From a virus, in the IMG/VR virus record IMGVR_UViG_3300043099_000017, positions 1 to 20,328 of that record: DNA of 20,328 nt. One strand, given 5' to 3'. The notes under the pieces were generated by a model, which had not been told where the DNA came from, made no database searches, and saw nothing but the letters and a program-made list of their open reading frames with translations. Of this stretch, positions 1 to 7,418 are shown piece by piece (within the stretch, counting starts at the first letter, position 1; each line of letters begins with the position of its first letter). Both the position numbers and the translations under genes were made by a program.

Positions 1-1
1 G

Positions 2-937
2 CCGAATTTGGTGGAGGAGTTCCTAGAGGCGAAGAATGATGCAGAGCAATTAAAAACTTTTGTAAACACGGTGTTGGGTGAGACGTGGGAAGACGAGTAC
101 GCAAGCAAGATCGGTGCTGATGCATTGGCAGAGCGTGCAGGCAAGGAGACCTACAAACAAGGTGTGGCACCTGCTGAGGTGTTGGCATTGACGATTGGCT
201 GCGACGTGCAGCACGACAGGTTGAGCTTGAGTGTGTGGGGATGGGGCAGGGAGGAAGAAGGATGGCTGGTGGACCGGATCAAGTTGTATGGCGACCCAAC
301 ACGGCCTGAGGTGTGGAACCAGTTGGATCAAGTGCTCCAGACGCCGTACAAGGCAGAAGATTGCTCAGAGCGGCGTGTGCTGTGTTGCGCGATTGACTCA
401 GGCTTCAACGCTCATGTGGTGTATCAGTACGCCAAAGAGCGGCAACAGCTTGGGGTAATTGCGGTGAAGGGTATGTCGCAGAAAGGCAAACCGCCAATTG
501 GCAAGGCGACCAAGGTTGATGTGAACAGCCAGGGTAAGACCATCAAAAAAGGAGCGCAGGTCTTTCCTGTTGGTGGTGACACGGTGAAGTCACTGTTGTT
601 CGCAAGGTTGCGACATAACGATCCCGGCGCTGGGTATCTGCATTTCTTTCCGACGACGCCAGGCGATTACTTCGAGGAGCTGACTGCTGAGAAGCAGGTG
701 ATGCGATTCAAGAATGGCTTCCCTGAACGCCATTGGGTGAAGCGCCCTAATGCAGCCAATGAAGCGGTGGACGAGTTGGTGTATGGCTATGCAGCGCTGC
801 ATCGGCTGTACATGGTGTATGACAAGCGAACGCTGTGGGACCAGATGGAGCGGAAGCTGGAGTCTGCGCAGGGCGTCGAGGAGAAGCGCAATAAGGTGGC
901 ACCACCACGCAGGAAGAGTTTTGTTAGTCAGTGGTAA
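2..937 (+). CDS. Phage terminase large subunit, GpA family, C-terminal part (5' partial)
   Basis: This is the C-terminal part (about 311 residues) of the DNA-packaging motor subunit that cuts concatemeric phage DNA and drives it into the prohead through the portal. The frame is open to the left edge, so the N-terminal ATPase half lies outside the window. The first visible residues carry the FVNTVLGETWE segment typical of lambda GpA-type terminases (Phage_term_GpA). The nuclease domain follows: GCDVQ with its Asp at 203-205, AIDSG with its Asp at 395-397, and NEAVDELVYGY with a third Asp at 770-772, matching the metal-binding acidic triad expected of a RNase H-like nuclease. The YFEELTAEKQV stretch is also family-typical. 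The C-terminus is basic. The small subunit would be expected upstream. The next gene starts at or just after its stop codon. Confidence 0.95.
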   Translation, partial: PNLVEEFLEAKNDAEQLKTFVNTVLGETWEDEYASKIGADALAERAGKETYKQGVAPAEVLALTIGCDVQHDRLSLSVWGWGREEEGWLVDRIKLYGDPTRPEVWNQLDQVLQTPYKAEDCSERRVLCCAIDSGFNAHVVYQYAKERQQLGVIAVKGMSQKGKPPIGKATKVDVNSQGKTIKKGAQVFPVGGDTVKSLLFARLRHNDPGAGYLHFFPTTPGDYFEELTAEKQVMRFKNGFPERHWVKRPNAANEAVDELVYGYAALHRLYMVYDKRTLWDQMERKLESAQGVEEKRNKVAPPRRKSFVSQW

Positions 938-957
938 GCGGGTTTAGACTGCAGGAC

Positions 958-1536
958 ATGAAGATTCCGCAATCAGCACGGAACGGTGACACCGTGATTT
1001 GGCTTGACGAGCCAACGGTGGATGTGTTCGGCCAAGCAGTTGATGCCACGAACCACACGCTGGTGTATTACCTGCGTGCCAATGCGAGTGCAGCAGCAGA
1101 GACTCTGACTGCGACTGCGCAAGGCAGTGAGTGGCGATTCACCTGGGTGGTGAATGAAAGCGTCACGGCACCAACTATCTATTACTGGCAGGCGGTTGCC
1201 ACCAAGATCAGCGACTCCAGCAAAACAACGCTGGGAAGCGGCTCACTGACACTGGAGCCAAGCCTTGCTTATACGGGTACGGCTACCGCTTATGACGGTC
1301 GCAGCCAGGCTGAGAAGGATCTAGAGGCCGTACAGAGTGCGATCAGGACGCTGCTTGCTGGTGGTAGCACCAAGGAGTACCGGATTGGTAATCGCAGCAT
1401 CAAACGATATGACCTGGCTGAGCTGTTGCAGCTTGAAGGTAAGTTGAAGGCTGATGTGGCTCGTGAAAAGCAAGCTGAGATGATTGCCAATGGTTTAGGC
1501 AATCCACGGAATATGTTCGTTCGATTCAACGCTTGA
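958..1536 (+). CDS. gpW-like head-tail connector protein with N-terminal beta domain
   Basis: The last 80 or so residues (DGRSQAEKDLEAVQSAIR, a basic-hydrophobic hairpin with IGNRSIKRYDLAELL, then a long helix and a GNPRNMFVRF tail) match the layout of lambda gpW, the small protein that closes the portal after packaging and allows tail attachment. The position between terminase and portal is that of lambda W. Lambda gpW is about 68 residues. Here roughly 95 extra N-terminal residues form a beta-rich, Ig-like-looking segment (GDTVIWLDEP ... IYYWQAVATK). I chose ATG 958. A GTG at 931 in the same frame would add nine residues, overlap the terminase stop, and has AGGAAGAG about 12 nt upstream. 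The SD-like AGGA before 958 is too close to be convincing, so the start is open. Function is inferred from C-terminal pattern and position. Confidence 0.8.
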   Translation: MKIPQSARNGDTVIWLDEPTVDVFGQAVDATNHTLVYYLRANASAAAETLTATAQGSEWRFTWVVNESVTAPTIYYWQAVATKISDSSKTTLGSGSLTLEPSLAYTGTATAYDGRSQAEKDLEAVQSAIRTLLAGGSTKEYRIGNRSIKRYDLAELLQLEGKLKADVAREKQAEMIANGLGNPRNMFVRFNA

Positions 1537-1538
1537 TC

Positions 1539-3062
1539 ATGGGCTTCCGCGACCGCATCAGTCATGCTCTTGGTTTTGGCAAGTCCAAGGCTGCGCCATT
1601 GGCACAGGCGGCACCACGGAAGCTAAAGCGGACGTATCAAGGCGCAATTATCAGCCGACTGACTGCTGACTGGTTGGCAACGCAAACCAGCGCGGACGCT
1701 GAGATTCGCACCAGTCTGCGGAAATTGCGGGATCGTTCCCGCGAGATGGTGCGGAACAATCCATATGCAAAGCAAGCGAAGCGCACAACCCAGATCAACG
1801 TTGTAGGCACTGGGGTAGCACTGCAGGCGCAGGTGATGCTGCTGCGCGGCAACCGTCGTGACGAGCGAATCAACAAGTTGATTGAGGGCAAGTGGAAGAC
1901 GTGGTGCCGTAAGGAGCATTGCGATGTGGCTGGGCGGTATAGCTTCCACGATTTGGAATGGCTCGCCACTGGGGCCTTGCCGGAGAGTGGTGAAGCACTG
2001 TTTCGGATCGTGCGGCGTTCATTTGGCGGGTCAAGTGTGCCACTGGCGCTGCAGATTCTTGAGTCCGACATGCTTGATGAGGAGTATCAAGGCGGAACGC
2101 TTGCTGCGGGTAATGAGTGGCGCAATGGCGTTGAAGTGAATGAATGGGGCCGCCCAGTGCGGTACGCGATGCTGACGCGGCATCCAGGTGATTACTGGTT
2201 CCAGAACGGCAAGCAGCGGAACGAGAAGCATGTGTTCCTGCCTGCTGAGGATGTCATTCACCTGTTCCTGCCAGAAAGGCCTGGACAGAACCGTGGAGTG
2301 CCTTGGTTCCATGCAGTGATGGCCGATGCCCATCAACTGCAAGGATATGAAGAGGCAGCGGTGATTCGTGCTCGTGCGGGCGCCAGCTTGATGGGATTCA
2401 TTACAAATAATGAAGGTGAGCTAACGCCAGACGACATCGAGAACAACCAACGGATCAGCGAGTTTGAGCCTGGAACGTTCAAATATCTGGCGCCAGGCGA
2501 GAACGTGACTGTGCCAAACATTGACTCACCGGATCAGCAGTTTGACATGTTTGTCCGCAACAAGGTGCGGCGATTCGCATCAGGCTTTGGTTGCTCTTAT
2601 GAGACCCTGAGCAGGGATTTCTCGGAAACCAATTACTCAAGCAGCAGGCTGTCGTTGCTGGAGGATCGTGAGCATTGGCGGGTAGTGCAGAACTATTTGA
2701 TTGAGAATTTTCACATGCGGATCTACCGCGAGTGGCTGAACCTTGCGGTGTTGGCCGGTGAGCTGCCATTTCAGGATTATGAGCTGCGCCCTGAGCGGTA
2801 CGACAATCCCAAGTGGCTGACCCGTGGATGGAGCTGGGTTGATCCGCTCAAGGAGGTCAAGGCATACCGTGAAGCTGAGCAAGCTGGTTACATGACTAAG
2901 GCGCAGATCATTGCGCAATCTGGTGGCGGTGACTTTGACGACAACGTGGCGGAGCTTGCTCGTGAGCAGAGTGTTGCCGATGCGGCGGGCGTCACCTTGG
3001 ACAAGGACTTGCTTGGTGCGGTGGCACCACCACCACCACCTGCTGTTGAGGAGCAACCATGA
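1539..3062 (+). CDS. Phage portal protein, lambda gpB family
   Basis: A 507-residue portal protein (Phage_portal_2 family). It forms the dodecameric ring at one capsid vertex through which DNA enters and leaves, and to which the connector binds. Family signs include the N-terminal ADAEIRTSLRKLRDRSREM and NNPYAKQAKRTTQINVVGTG segments, VNEWGRPVRYAML, the HLFLPERPGQNRGVPW block, and FGCSYETLSRDFSETNYSSSR with the downstream EHWRVVQNYL helix. Length agrees with lambda gpB (533). The C-terminus ends in a short proline run encoded by repeated ACC triplets. ATG 1539 lies two bases after the previous stop (TGATCATG) and is preferred over the in-frame TTG at 1533. No clear Shine-Dalgarno is visible, so translation is probably coupled. 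Its stop overlaps the next ATG as ATGA. Confidence 0.95.
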   Translation: MGFRDRISHALGFGKSKAAPLAQAAPRKLKRTYQGAIISRLTADWLATQTSADAEIRTSLRKLRDRSREMVRNNPYAKQAKRTTQINVVGTGVALQAQVMLLRGNRRDERINKLIEGKWKTWCRKEHCDVAGRYSFHDLEWLATGALPESGEALFRIVRRSFGGSSVPLALQILESDMLDEEYQGGTLAAGNEWRNGVEVNEWGRPVRYAMLTRHPGDYWFQNGKQRNEKHVFLPAEDVIHLFLPERPGQNRGVPWFHAVMADAHQLQGYEEAAVIRARAGASLMGFITNNEGELTPDDIENNQRISEFEPGTFKYLAPGENVTVPNIDSPDQQFDMFVRNKVRRFASGFGCSYETLSRDFSETNYSSSRLSLLEDREHWRVVQNYLIENFHMRIYREWLNLAVLAGELPFQDYELRPERYDNPKWLTRGWSWVDPLKEVKAYREAEQAGYMTKAQIIAQSGGGDFDDNVAELAREQSVADAAGVTLDKDLLGAVAPPPPPAVEEQP

Positions 3063-5740
3063 GCGCAATGCCAACTGAAGGGATGCGCGAGGAAGCGCGT
3101 CGTTATCGGGAGTGGAAGGAACAGGGCCGTAAGGGTGGCACTGAGGTTGCTGCGCGGCGTGCTGGGCAGATTCTCAGTGGTGAAGAATTGAGTGATGAGA
3201 CGATCGTGACGATGAGTGCATGGTTTGCTCGTCATGAAGTTGACAAGCAAGGTCAAGGCTTCAGTCCTGGTGAAGAGGGTTATCCATCGCCCGGCAGGGT
3301 GGCATGGGCAGCATGGGGTGGTGATCCTGGTAAAGCTTGGGCAGATAGCCTTGTTGCAAAGATGGATCGCATCATGAACGAAGAACGCCCCTATCCCAAT
3401 GAACATGCTGCTCGATTGCGTGATCCTGGGCAGTACGACAGCTTTCGTCGCCGTAACGATGCGGCTGGTGAAGGTGTGGACTTCATTTTTGGCATCAAGG
3501 AAGGAGAGGAAGGCGCTGAACTGCAGGCGATCCGTTTCCGTTTGAGCCAGTTCACGGCTGCTGAAGCCCGCAAATGGCTCAGTGACCGTGACTATGAGCC
3601 AATTGAATTTGAGGAGGCAACAGGCGAGCGTGAGTTGCGTGCAGCGCCTGATGCACTGAAGGAAGGTGATTTTGTGTCATGGAATAGCTCAGGCGGTACG
3701 GCACGAGGCCGTATCGAGCATGTGATGCGTGAGGGGGTGTTGGGTGTGCCCGAAAGCAGCTTCAGCATCAATGCAACGGCTGAAGATCCAGCGGCATTGA
3801 TTCGTATCTATAGGCAGGACAGCGATAATGAATGGCAAGAAACGGAGACCCTTGTTGGTCATCGCTTCAGTACGCTGACCAAAATTGAGGCATTGAGGTC
3901 TATGGATGACAAGCGGGACTACACCGGCAAGTATCAACGTACTGAGGCCACTCAGTTTCGTTCTATTGAAGAGCGGGTGATGGAATTCCCGTTCAGCTCG
4001 GAGTATCCGGTTGAGCGGTATTTCGGAAAGGAAGTGCTGAGCCATGAAATGGATGCAGCAGTCCTTGAGCGGTTGAACGATGGCGCACCACTTCTGTTTA
4101 ACCACGATCCTGATCGCGTACTGGGCGTGGTCGAACGCGCTTGGGTTGACGGTCAGAAGAGGCGTGGTTACGCAAAAGTGCGTTTCAGCCGCAGCAAGGC
4201 CGCTCAGGAGATCCTTGATGACGTGCGCGATGGCATTTTGCGTGGCGTGAGCTTCGGCTATTCAATTGATGAAATGCAAGAGCGCGACGGCGCAATGGTC
4301 GCCACGAGCTGGTCTCCTTATGAAATCAGCGTTGTTTCTATTCCCGCCGATCCGACGGTGGGCGTAGGACGTTCACTCATTCCGGAGCAAACTATGCAAC
4401 CCGAGGAGACTAAGATCGAAACTGAAGTCACTGAATCCATTCAGGAGGAAGTGCGCAGTCAAGCGGCCTCCGCCGCATCACCCGAACCTGAGGTTCAAAT
4501 GGAGAACAACACCCCTGATGTGGAGGTGATCCGGTCCAAGGCCGTCGAGGCCGAGCGGAGCCGTATCGCCGCCATCACCGCACTGGGCGAAAAGCACCAG
4601 CTGCAAGATCTGGCCCGCGAATTGATCGATGGTGGTCGCACCCTCGATGAAGCGCGTGCTTCTGTCCTCGACAAACTCGGCCAAGCCCCCATGGAACAAC
4701 CTATTCGCTCTCAAGACATGACTCAGAACGATCTGGGTCTGGACAAGAAAGAGGTGAAGCGCTTCAGCTTCATCAAGGCTCTGAACTACCTGGCCAATCC
4801 TGGTGATGCAAGCGCCCGTCGCTCTGCTGAATTTGAGATTGAGGTTGGTAAGGCTGCCGCTTCCAAGTACGAGCGCTCTTCAAACGGCATCGTGGTGCCG
4901 AACGAGGTGCTGCGTCGTGATCTGGTGGTGGACATCCCCGCTTCCGGCGGCAACTTGGTGGCTGATGAACTGCTTGCTGGCAGCTTCATTGATCTGCTCC
5001 GCAACCGTCTGGCACTGGCCCAGGCTGGCGTCACCATGCTGACCGGCCTGCAGGGGAACATCTCGATCCCCCGTCAGACCAGCGCCGCCACTGCTTACTG
5101 GGTGGGTGAGAACGTTGCTCCGACCGAATCGCAGCAAGCGATTGATCAGGTCAACATGACCCCCAAGACTGTGGCCGCTTTTGTGGACTACAGCCGTCGT
5201 CTGCTGCTCCAGTCGAGCATCGACGTTGAGGGCATGATCCGCAACGACTTGGCTCGTGTGATCGCTCTGGAAGTTGACCGTGCTGCCATGTACGGCACTG
5301 GCTCCACCAACCAGCCCCTGGGTCTGATCAACACGACTGGCATCGGCACTGAGACCCTGACCAACGCTGGCACCTTTGTGCAGCTGATTGCGATGGAGAC
5401 CGACGTTGCCGTTGCTAACGCTGACGTGGGTTCGCTGCGGTACATCATGAACGCCACCGCTCGTGGCCTCCTGAAGTCCACCAGCAAGGCCGGCACCGAG
5501 GCTTCCTTTGTGTGGGAGAACAACGAGGTCAACGGTTATCCGGTGATCGTCTCCAACCAACTGCTGAGCAACGATGCTCTGTTCGGTGACTTCAGCCAGA
5601 TGGTGATGGGCATGTGGTCCGGTCTGGACCTGATGGTTGATCCCTACGCTGGGGCCACTGCTGGCACCGTGCGCGTGATTGCCCATCAAGACCTCGACGT
5701 GGCTGTTAAGCAGCCCGGCGCCTTCTGCTACGGCACCTGA
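3059..5740 (+). CDS. Prohead protease-scaffold-major capsid polyprotein with N-terminal accessory domains
   Basis: One 893-residue frame encodes several head functions. Residues about 27-98 are a conserved-looking segment (GGTEVAARRAG ... GRVAWAAWGG). Residues about 112-190 contain YPNEHAARLRDP, a motif I associate with phage prohead proteases. Residues about 198-283 look like a TUDOR-type domain (DUF2945/Hva1_TUDOR: GDFVSWNSSGGTARGRI). Residues about 285-445 are an HK97-type prohead serine protease with His349 (LLFNHDP), Ser398 (GVSFGY) and Glu422 (YEISVVS), matching the His-Ser-Glu triad. Residues about 446-560 are charged and Ala/Glu-rich, like the HK97 delta/scaffold region. The rest is an HK97-fold major capsid protein (GLQGNISIPRQ, AYWVGENVAP, ALEVDRAAMYGTG, VIVSNQL). 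Known biology is that the protease removes the scaffold and itself during maturation. An internal start at 4394 could make scaffold-capsid alone. Codons become strongly biased in the capsid half. Confidence 0.95.
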   Translation: MSAMPTEGMREEARRYREWKEQGRKGGTEVAARRAGQILSGEELSDETIVTMSAWFARHEVDKQGQGFSPGEEGYPSPGRVAWAAWGGDPGKAWADSLVAKMDRIMNEERPYPNEHAARLRDPGQYDSFRRRNDAAGEGVDFIFGIKEGEEGAELQAIRFRLSQFTAAEARKWLSDRDYEPIEFEEATGERELRAAPDALKEGDFVSWNSSGGTARGRIEHVMREGVLGVPESSFSINATAEDPAALIRIYRQDSDNEWQETETLVGHRFSTLTKIEALRSMDDKRDYTGKYQRTEATQFRSIEERVMEFPFSSEYPVERYFGKEVLSHEMDAAVLERLNDGAPLLFNHDPDRVLGVVERAWVDGQKRRGYAKVRFSRSKAAQEILDDVRDGILRGVSFGYSIDEMQERDGAMVATSWSPYEISVVSIPADPTVGVGRSLIPEQTMQPEETKIETEVTESIQEEVRSQAASAASPEPEVQMENNTPDVEVIRSKAVEAERSRIAAITALGEKHQLQDLARELIDGGRTLDEARASVLDKLGQAPMEQPIRSQDMTQNDLGLDKKEVKRFSFIKALNYLANPGDASARRSAEFEIEVGKAAASKYERSSNGIVVPNEVLRRDLVVDIPASGGNLVADELLAGSFIDLLRNRLALAQAGVTMLTGLQGNISIPRQTSAATAYWVGENVAPTESQQAIDQVNMTPKTVAAFVDYSRRLLLQSSIDVEGMIRNDLARVIALEVDRAAMYGTGSTNQPLGLINTTGIGTETLTNAGTFVQLIAMETDVAVANADVGSLRYIMNATARGLLKSTSKAGTEASFVWENNEVNGYPVIVSNQLLSNDALFGDFSQMVMGMWSGLDLMVDPYAGATAGTVRVIAHQDLDVAVKQPGAFCYGT
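4384..4396 (+). promoter_or_regulatory. Candidate internal ribosome binding site and ATG for a scaffold-capsid product
   Basis: GGAG at 4384-4387 precedes an in-frame ATG at 4394 with a 6-nt spacer. Initiation here would give a 448-residue protein starting MQPEETKIE, just after the last protease motif and at the first residue of the acidic scaffold-like segment. That size and layout resemble a stand-alone HK97 capsid precursor. Nested in-frame starts within protease genes are known in lambda (C/Nu3). Use of this site is inferred from spacing and domain boundary only. Confidence 0.55.
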
Positions 5741-5745
5741 TCATC

Positions 5746-6060
5746 ATGAAGGTTGAGATCCTGCGAGGCGTAATGATCAAAGGAGAGCCCGCCGAGGTGG
5801 GCTCCATCCTTGATCTGGAGGCAAATGATGCCTTTCTGCTGATCAGCTCCAATAAAGCCGCTGCGGTGGTGGAGGGGCTGTCAGCAGAAACCGCACCTGT
5901 TGAGATCGCGCCTGAAGTTGCCACTGAGCTTGAGCCTGTGCTTGAGCCAGTGGAGACCACACTCCAAACTGAAGAGGAGCTTGCTCCTGAAGAAGTTGTG
6001 GAGGTCGTGGAAAATGCGTCCATGCGACGTACCCGCAAACCCCGTTCCTCCAAGGAGTAA
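5746..6060 (+). CDS. Small head-associated protein in the lambda FI position, function unknown
   Basis: A 104-residue protein. The first 45 residues are a compact segment (KVEILRGVMIKGEPAEVGSI ... DAFLLISSNKAAAV) resembling short head-module proteins found next to capsid genes. The middle is very acidic and low in complexity, rich in Glu, Pro and Val. The tail is basic (MRRTRKPRSSKE). A folded head, acidic linker and basic tail suggests binding to capsid or DNA, perhaps comparable to lambda gpFI, but I cannot assign a family firmly. The start lies 5 bp after the capsid stop with no Shine-Dalgarno, so coupled translation is likely. Its last codons contain the AAGGAG that serves the next gene. 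Confidence 0.75.
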   Translation: MKVEILRGVMIKGEPAEVGSILDLEANDAFLLISSNKAAAVVEGLSAETAPVEIAPEVATELEPVLEPVETTLQTEEELAPEEVVEVVENASMRRTRKPRSSKE

Positions 6061-6063
6061 ATC

Positions 6064-6474
6064 ATGGCCATTCTTTCTACTGGTCTGGAAAAACTGTCTC
6101 ATGTTGCGTTTGCGCCTACCGCAAGCCGCACCAGCGCTCTTAACGGCACTGCCGTTGACATGAAGAACTACGAAGGCGATGTCGTCGTAATTCTTGATGT
6201 CGCCAACGGTGGTACTTCCACCCTGAACGTGAAGCTGCAGTCTTCTGACACTGAGTCAGGAGATTACACCGACATCACCACTGTGTTCAGCCGTGGTGGC
6301 GTTGAGCAGGCTTCCGGCACTGTTGCCTTCGCTCAGGTGAGCACCACTGCCTCTAAGCAGTTCCTGGTGTTCCCCAAGGGTGTTGCCAAGCGCTGGATCA
6401 AGGCTGTGTCCACTGTGGACACCTCGACTCATGTCTATAGCGTCAATGCTGTTGCCGTGCTGAAGTACGCCTGA
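6064..6474 (+). CDS. Probable capsid decoration or other high-copy virion protein
   Basis: A 136-residue, beta-rich protein with no signal peptide or membrane segment. The pattern VVVILDVANGG ... LNVKLQSSDTESGDYTDI ... WIKAVSTVDTS ... VAVLKYA is typical of small jelly-roll-like phage head proteins often annotated as unknown. Position just after the capsid gene, a strong ribosome site (AAGGAG at 6052-6057, 6-nt spacer) and the same biased codon choice as the capsid gene (CTG, AAC, AAG, GGT) point to a high-copy structural protein. A lambda gpD-like capsid-stabilising role is an inference; a direct match to gpD is not visible. A strong terminator follows its stop. Confidence 0.7.
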   Translation: MAILSTGLEKLSHVAFAPTASRTSALNGTAVDMKNYEGDVVVILDVANGGTSTLNVKLQSSDTESGDYTDITTVFSRGGVEQASGTVAFAQVSTTASKQFLVFPKGVAKRWIKAVSTVDTSTHVYSVNAVAVLKYA

Positions 6475-6490
6475 TCTTGAGTGATTGATT

Positions 6491-6521
6491 GCCCCATCCC
6501 ACTCAAGTGGGGTGGGGCTTT
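6491..6521 (+). terminator. Intrinsic terminator after the capsid gene block
   Basis: An 11-bp stem is formed by GCCCCATCCCA (6491-6501) and TGGGGTGGGGC (6508-6518), with one T-G wobble and a 6-nt loop, followed by TTT. The U-run is short, so termination may be partial. It lies between the stop of the 6064 gene and the ribosome site of the 6556 gene. Confidence 0.75.
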
Positions 6522-6555
6522 CCATTGGTAGGCTGTTGGTAGCAAAGAGGATGAC

Positions 6556-6894
6556 ATGACGCATGTGCCTTTTGGGTATAACAGCATTTTTGACGTTGCT
6601 GACCTTGGCTCGCTGAGTGGAGCTGGTGTCACCACTGCTCAGGCGACAACTGGCGCAACACTGACCTTTCAGGTGACGTTGGCTGATGTGGGAACGAGTG
6701 TCGTTATTCGGCTTGAGGGGAGCCTGGATGGCACGAATTATTTCAACCTGAACGCCACGAATACCGATACGACACTTTCAGCGAATGGCACGACCGCGTA
6801 TTACCTGATGGCACCTGTGTCATTCGTAAGACTGAGGCTGGTGTCTATTACTGGCGGCACGCCAACGGTTGGCTGCAAGGTGGGGACGATGTGA
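6556..6894 (+). CDS. Beta-rich small virion protein, related in pattern to the 6064 product
   Basis: A 112-residue protein with the pattern VVIRLEGSLDGTNYFNLNAT ... YYLMAPVSFVRLRLVSITGG. The spacing of the first beta strand, the S-D-G/E-x-Y turn and the last strand resembles the preceding 6064 protein, suggesting a shared jelly-roll-like fold or old duplication. Such folds occur in head decoration and neck proteins. ATG 6556 has AGAGG at 6546-6550 (5-nt spacer). An out-of-frame ATG at 6551 stops at once. Codon choice is less biased than in 6064, so it is probably made in smaller amount, consistent with the terminator between them. Function is not established. Confidence 0.65.
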   Translation: MTHVPFGYNSIFDVADLGSLSGAGVTTAQATTGATLTFQVTLADVGTSVVIRLEGSLDGTNYFNLNATNTDTTLSANGTTAYYLMAPVSFVRLRLVSITGGTPTVGCKVGTM

Positions 6895-6895
6895 C

Positions 6896-7048
6896 ATGGA
6901 AGATCTGCTGCGTGGCCGTGGGCTTTTAGGCCCTGGCGCTCTTGACATGATCTACAACTTGACGCTGATAGTCGTCAGCCATTTCCAGCTGGAAAATGGT
7001 GACTACTTGTTGATGGAAAGCGGCGACACCATCGCCTGCGAATTCTGA
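6896..7048 (+). CDS. 50-residue protein with an LLxEDG-type motif
   Basis: A short frame starts one base after the previous stop codon. The N-terminal half is hydrophobic with scattered charges (MEDLLRGRGLLGPGALDMIY). The C-terminal half carries FQLENGDYLLMESGD, two units of the Leu-Leu-x-Glu-Asp/Asn-Gly repeat that also appears in the gpL-like tail protein near 18478. GGGG about 10 nt upstream is a possible ribosome site. The tight junction, codon usage in keeping with neighbours and the shared motif support a real gene. Its role is unknown; a small virion accessory or an end fragment of a larger fibre protein are possible. Confidence 0.55.
   Translation: MEDLLRGRGLLGPGALDMIYNLTLIVVSHFQLENGDYLLMESGDTIACEF
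6986..7033 (+). repeat. LLxEDG-type motif, two units, in the 50-residue protein
   Basis: QLENGDYLLMESGDTI contains two short units with the same spacing as the repeat in the gpL-like protein at 18478-18543. Confidence 0.5.
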
Positions 7049-7369
7049 TCAGTCTCGCTGCCGCCAGTCCTCAGGTTTGTCTTGCCGAAAGAAGTCTGCG
7101 ATTTCATCTGGGCTGTTGAAACGACGAATGCCCTTGGCTTCGTCGCCAACTCCTCCGATGTCAAGTTGATTGAGGAAGTCATCAAGGCTTCCTTCGTGCA
7201 TTTCAGGGTTTTGCGCTCGGCGTTGCGCTTGCCGCAGCATTGAGGCTGCAGTGCGATTGACCTCGCCAAGCTTGTTTGCCCAGATGCGATCTTGCAGCTC
7301 GACTGGTTGCTGCGCTGCAATGCGGGCACAGATTGCCTGTAGACGTAGGCGGTACTTGGTTGAAAGCAT
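7049..7369 (-). CDS. Conserved phage-type protein of unknown function on the opposite strand
   Basis: A 106-residue, mainly helical protein, the only clear minus-strand gene. It starts MLSTKYRLRLQAICARIA and continues with QDRIWANKLGEVNRTAASML and SLDDFLNQLDIG, which I recall as a small protein recurring in phage and prophage structural modules. It ends in FFRQDKPEDWRQRD. A GTG two codons upstream (7375) is an alternative start; neither has a clear Shine-Dalgarno. The stop abuts that of the plus-strand 6896 gene with no gap, the two stops forming TGATCA. The opposite frames do not explain its balanced composition, so I regard it as a gene rather than a shadow. Transcription of the late module would run antisense to it. 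Function unknown. Confidence 0.75.
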   Translation of the reverse strand: MLSTKYRLRLQAICARIAAQQPVELQDRIWANKLGEVNRTAASMLRQAQRRAQNPEMHEGSLDDFLNQLDIGGVGDEAKGIRRFNSPDEIADFFRQDKPEDWRQRD

Positions 7370-7418
7370 TGCCACGCCACTGGTGGCTGAACAATAGCGA
7401 GGCCGCTACCATGTAGTC

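Noticed and set aside
3021-3045. Short ACC triplet run at the end of the portal gene
   Set aside because: It simply encodes a proline run in the flexible C-terminus; too short to be a meaningful repeat feature.
4880-5689. Long minus-strand open frame (269 codons) opposite the capsid segment
   Set aside because: It mirrors the biased codons of the capsid gene, is repetitive in His/Gln/Val/Gly, has no recognisable domain, and overlaps a well-supported gene completely.
7376-7387. Near-palindrome GCCACTGGTGGC in the divergent gap as a possible operator
   Set aside because: Short and imperfect, single copy, and no regulator gene or promoter is visible in the window.
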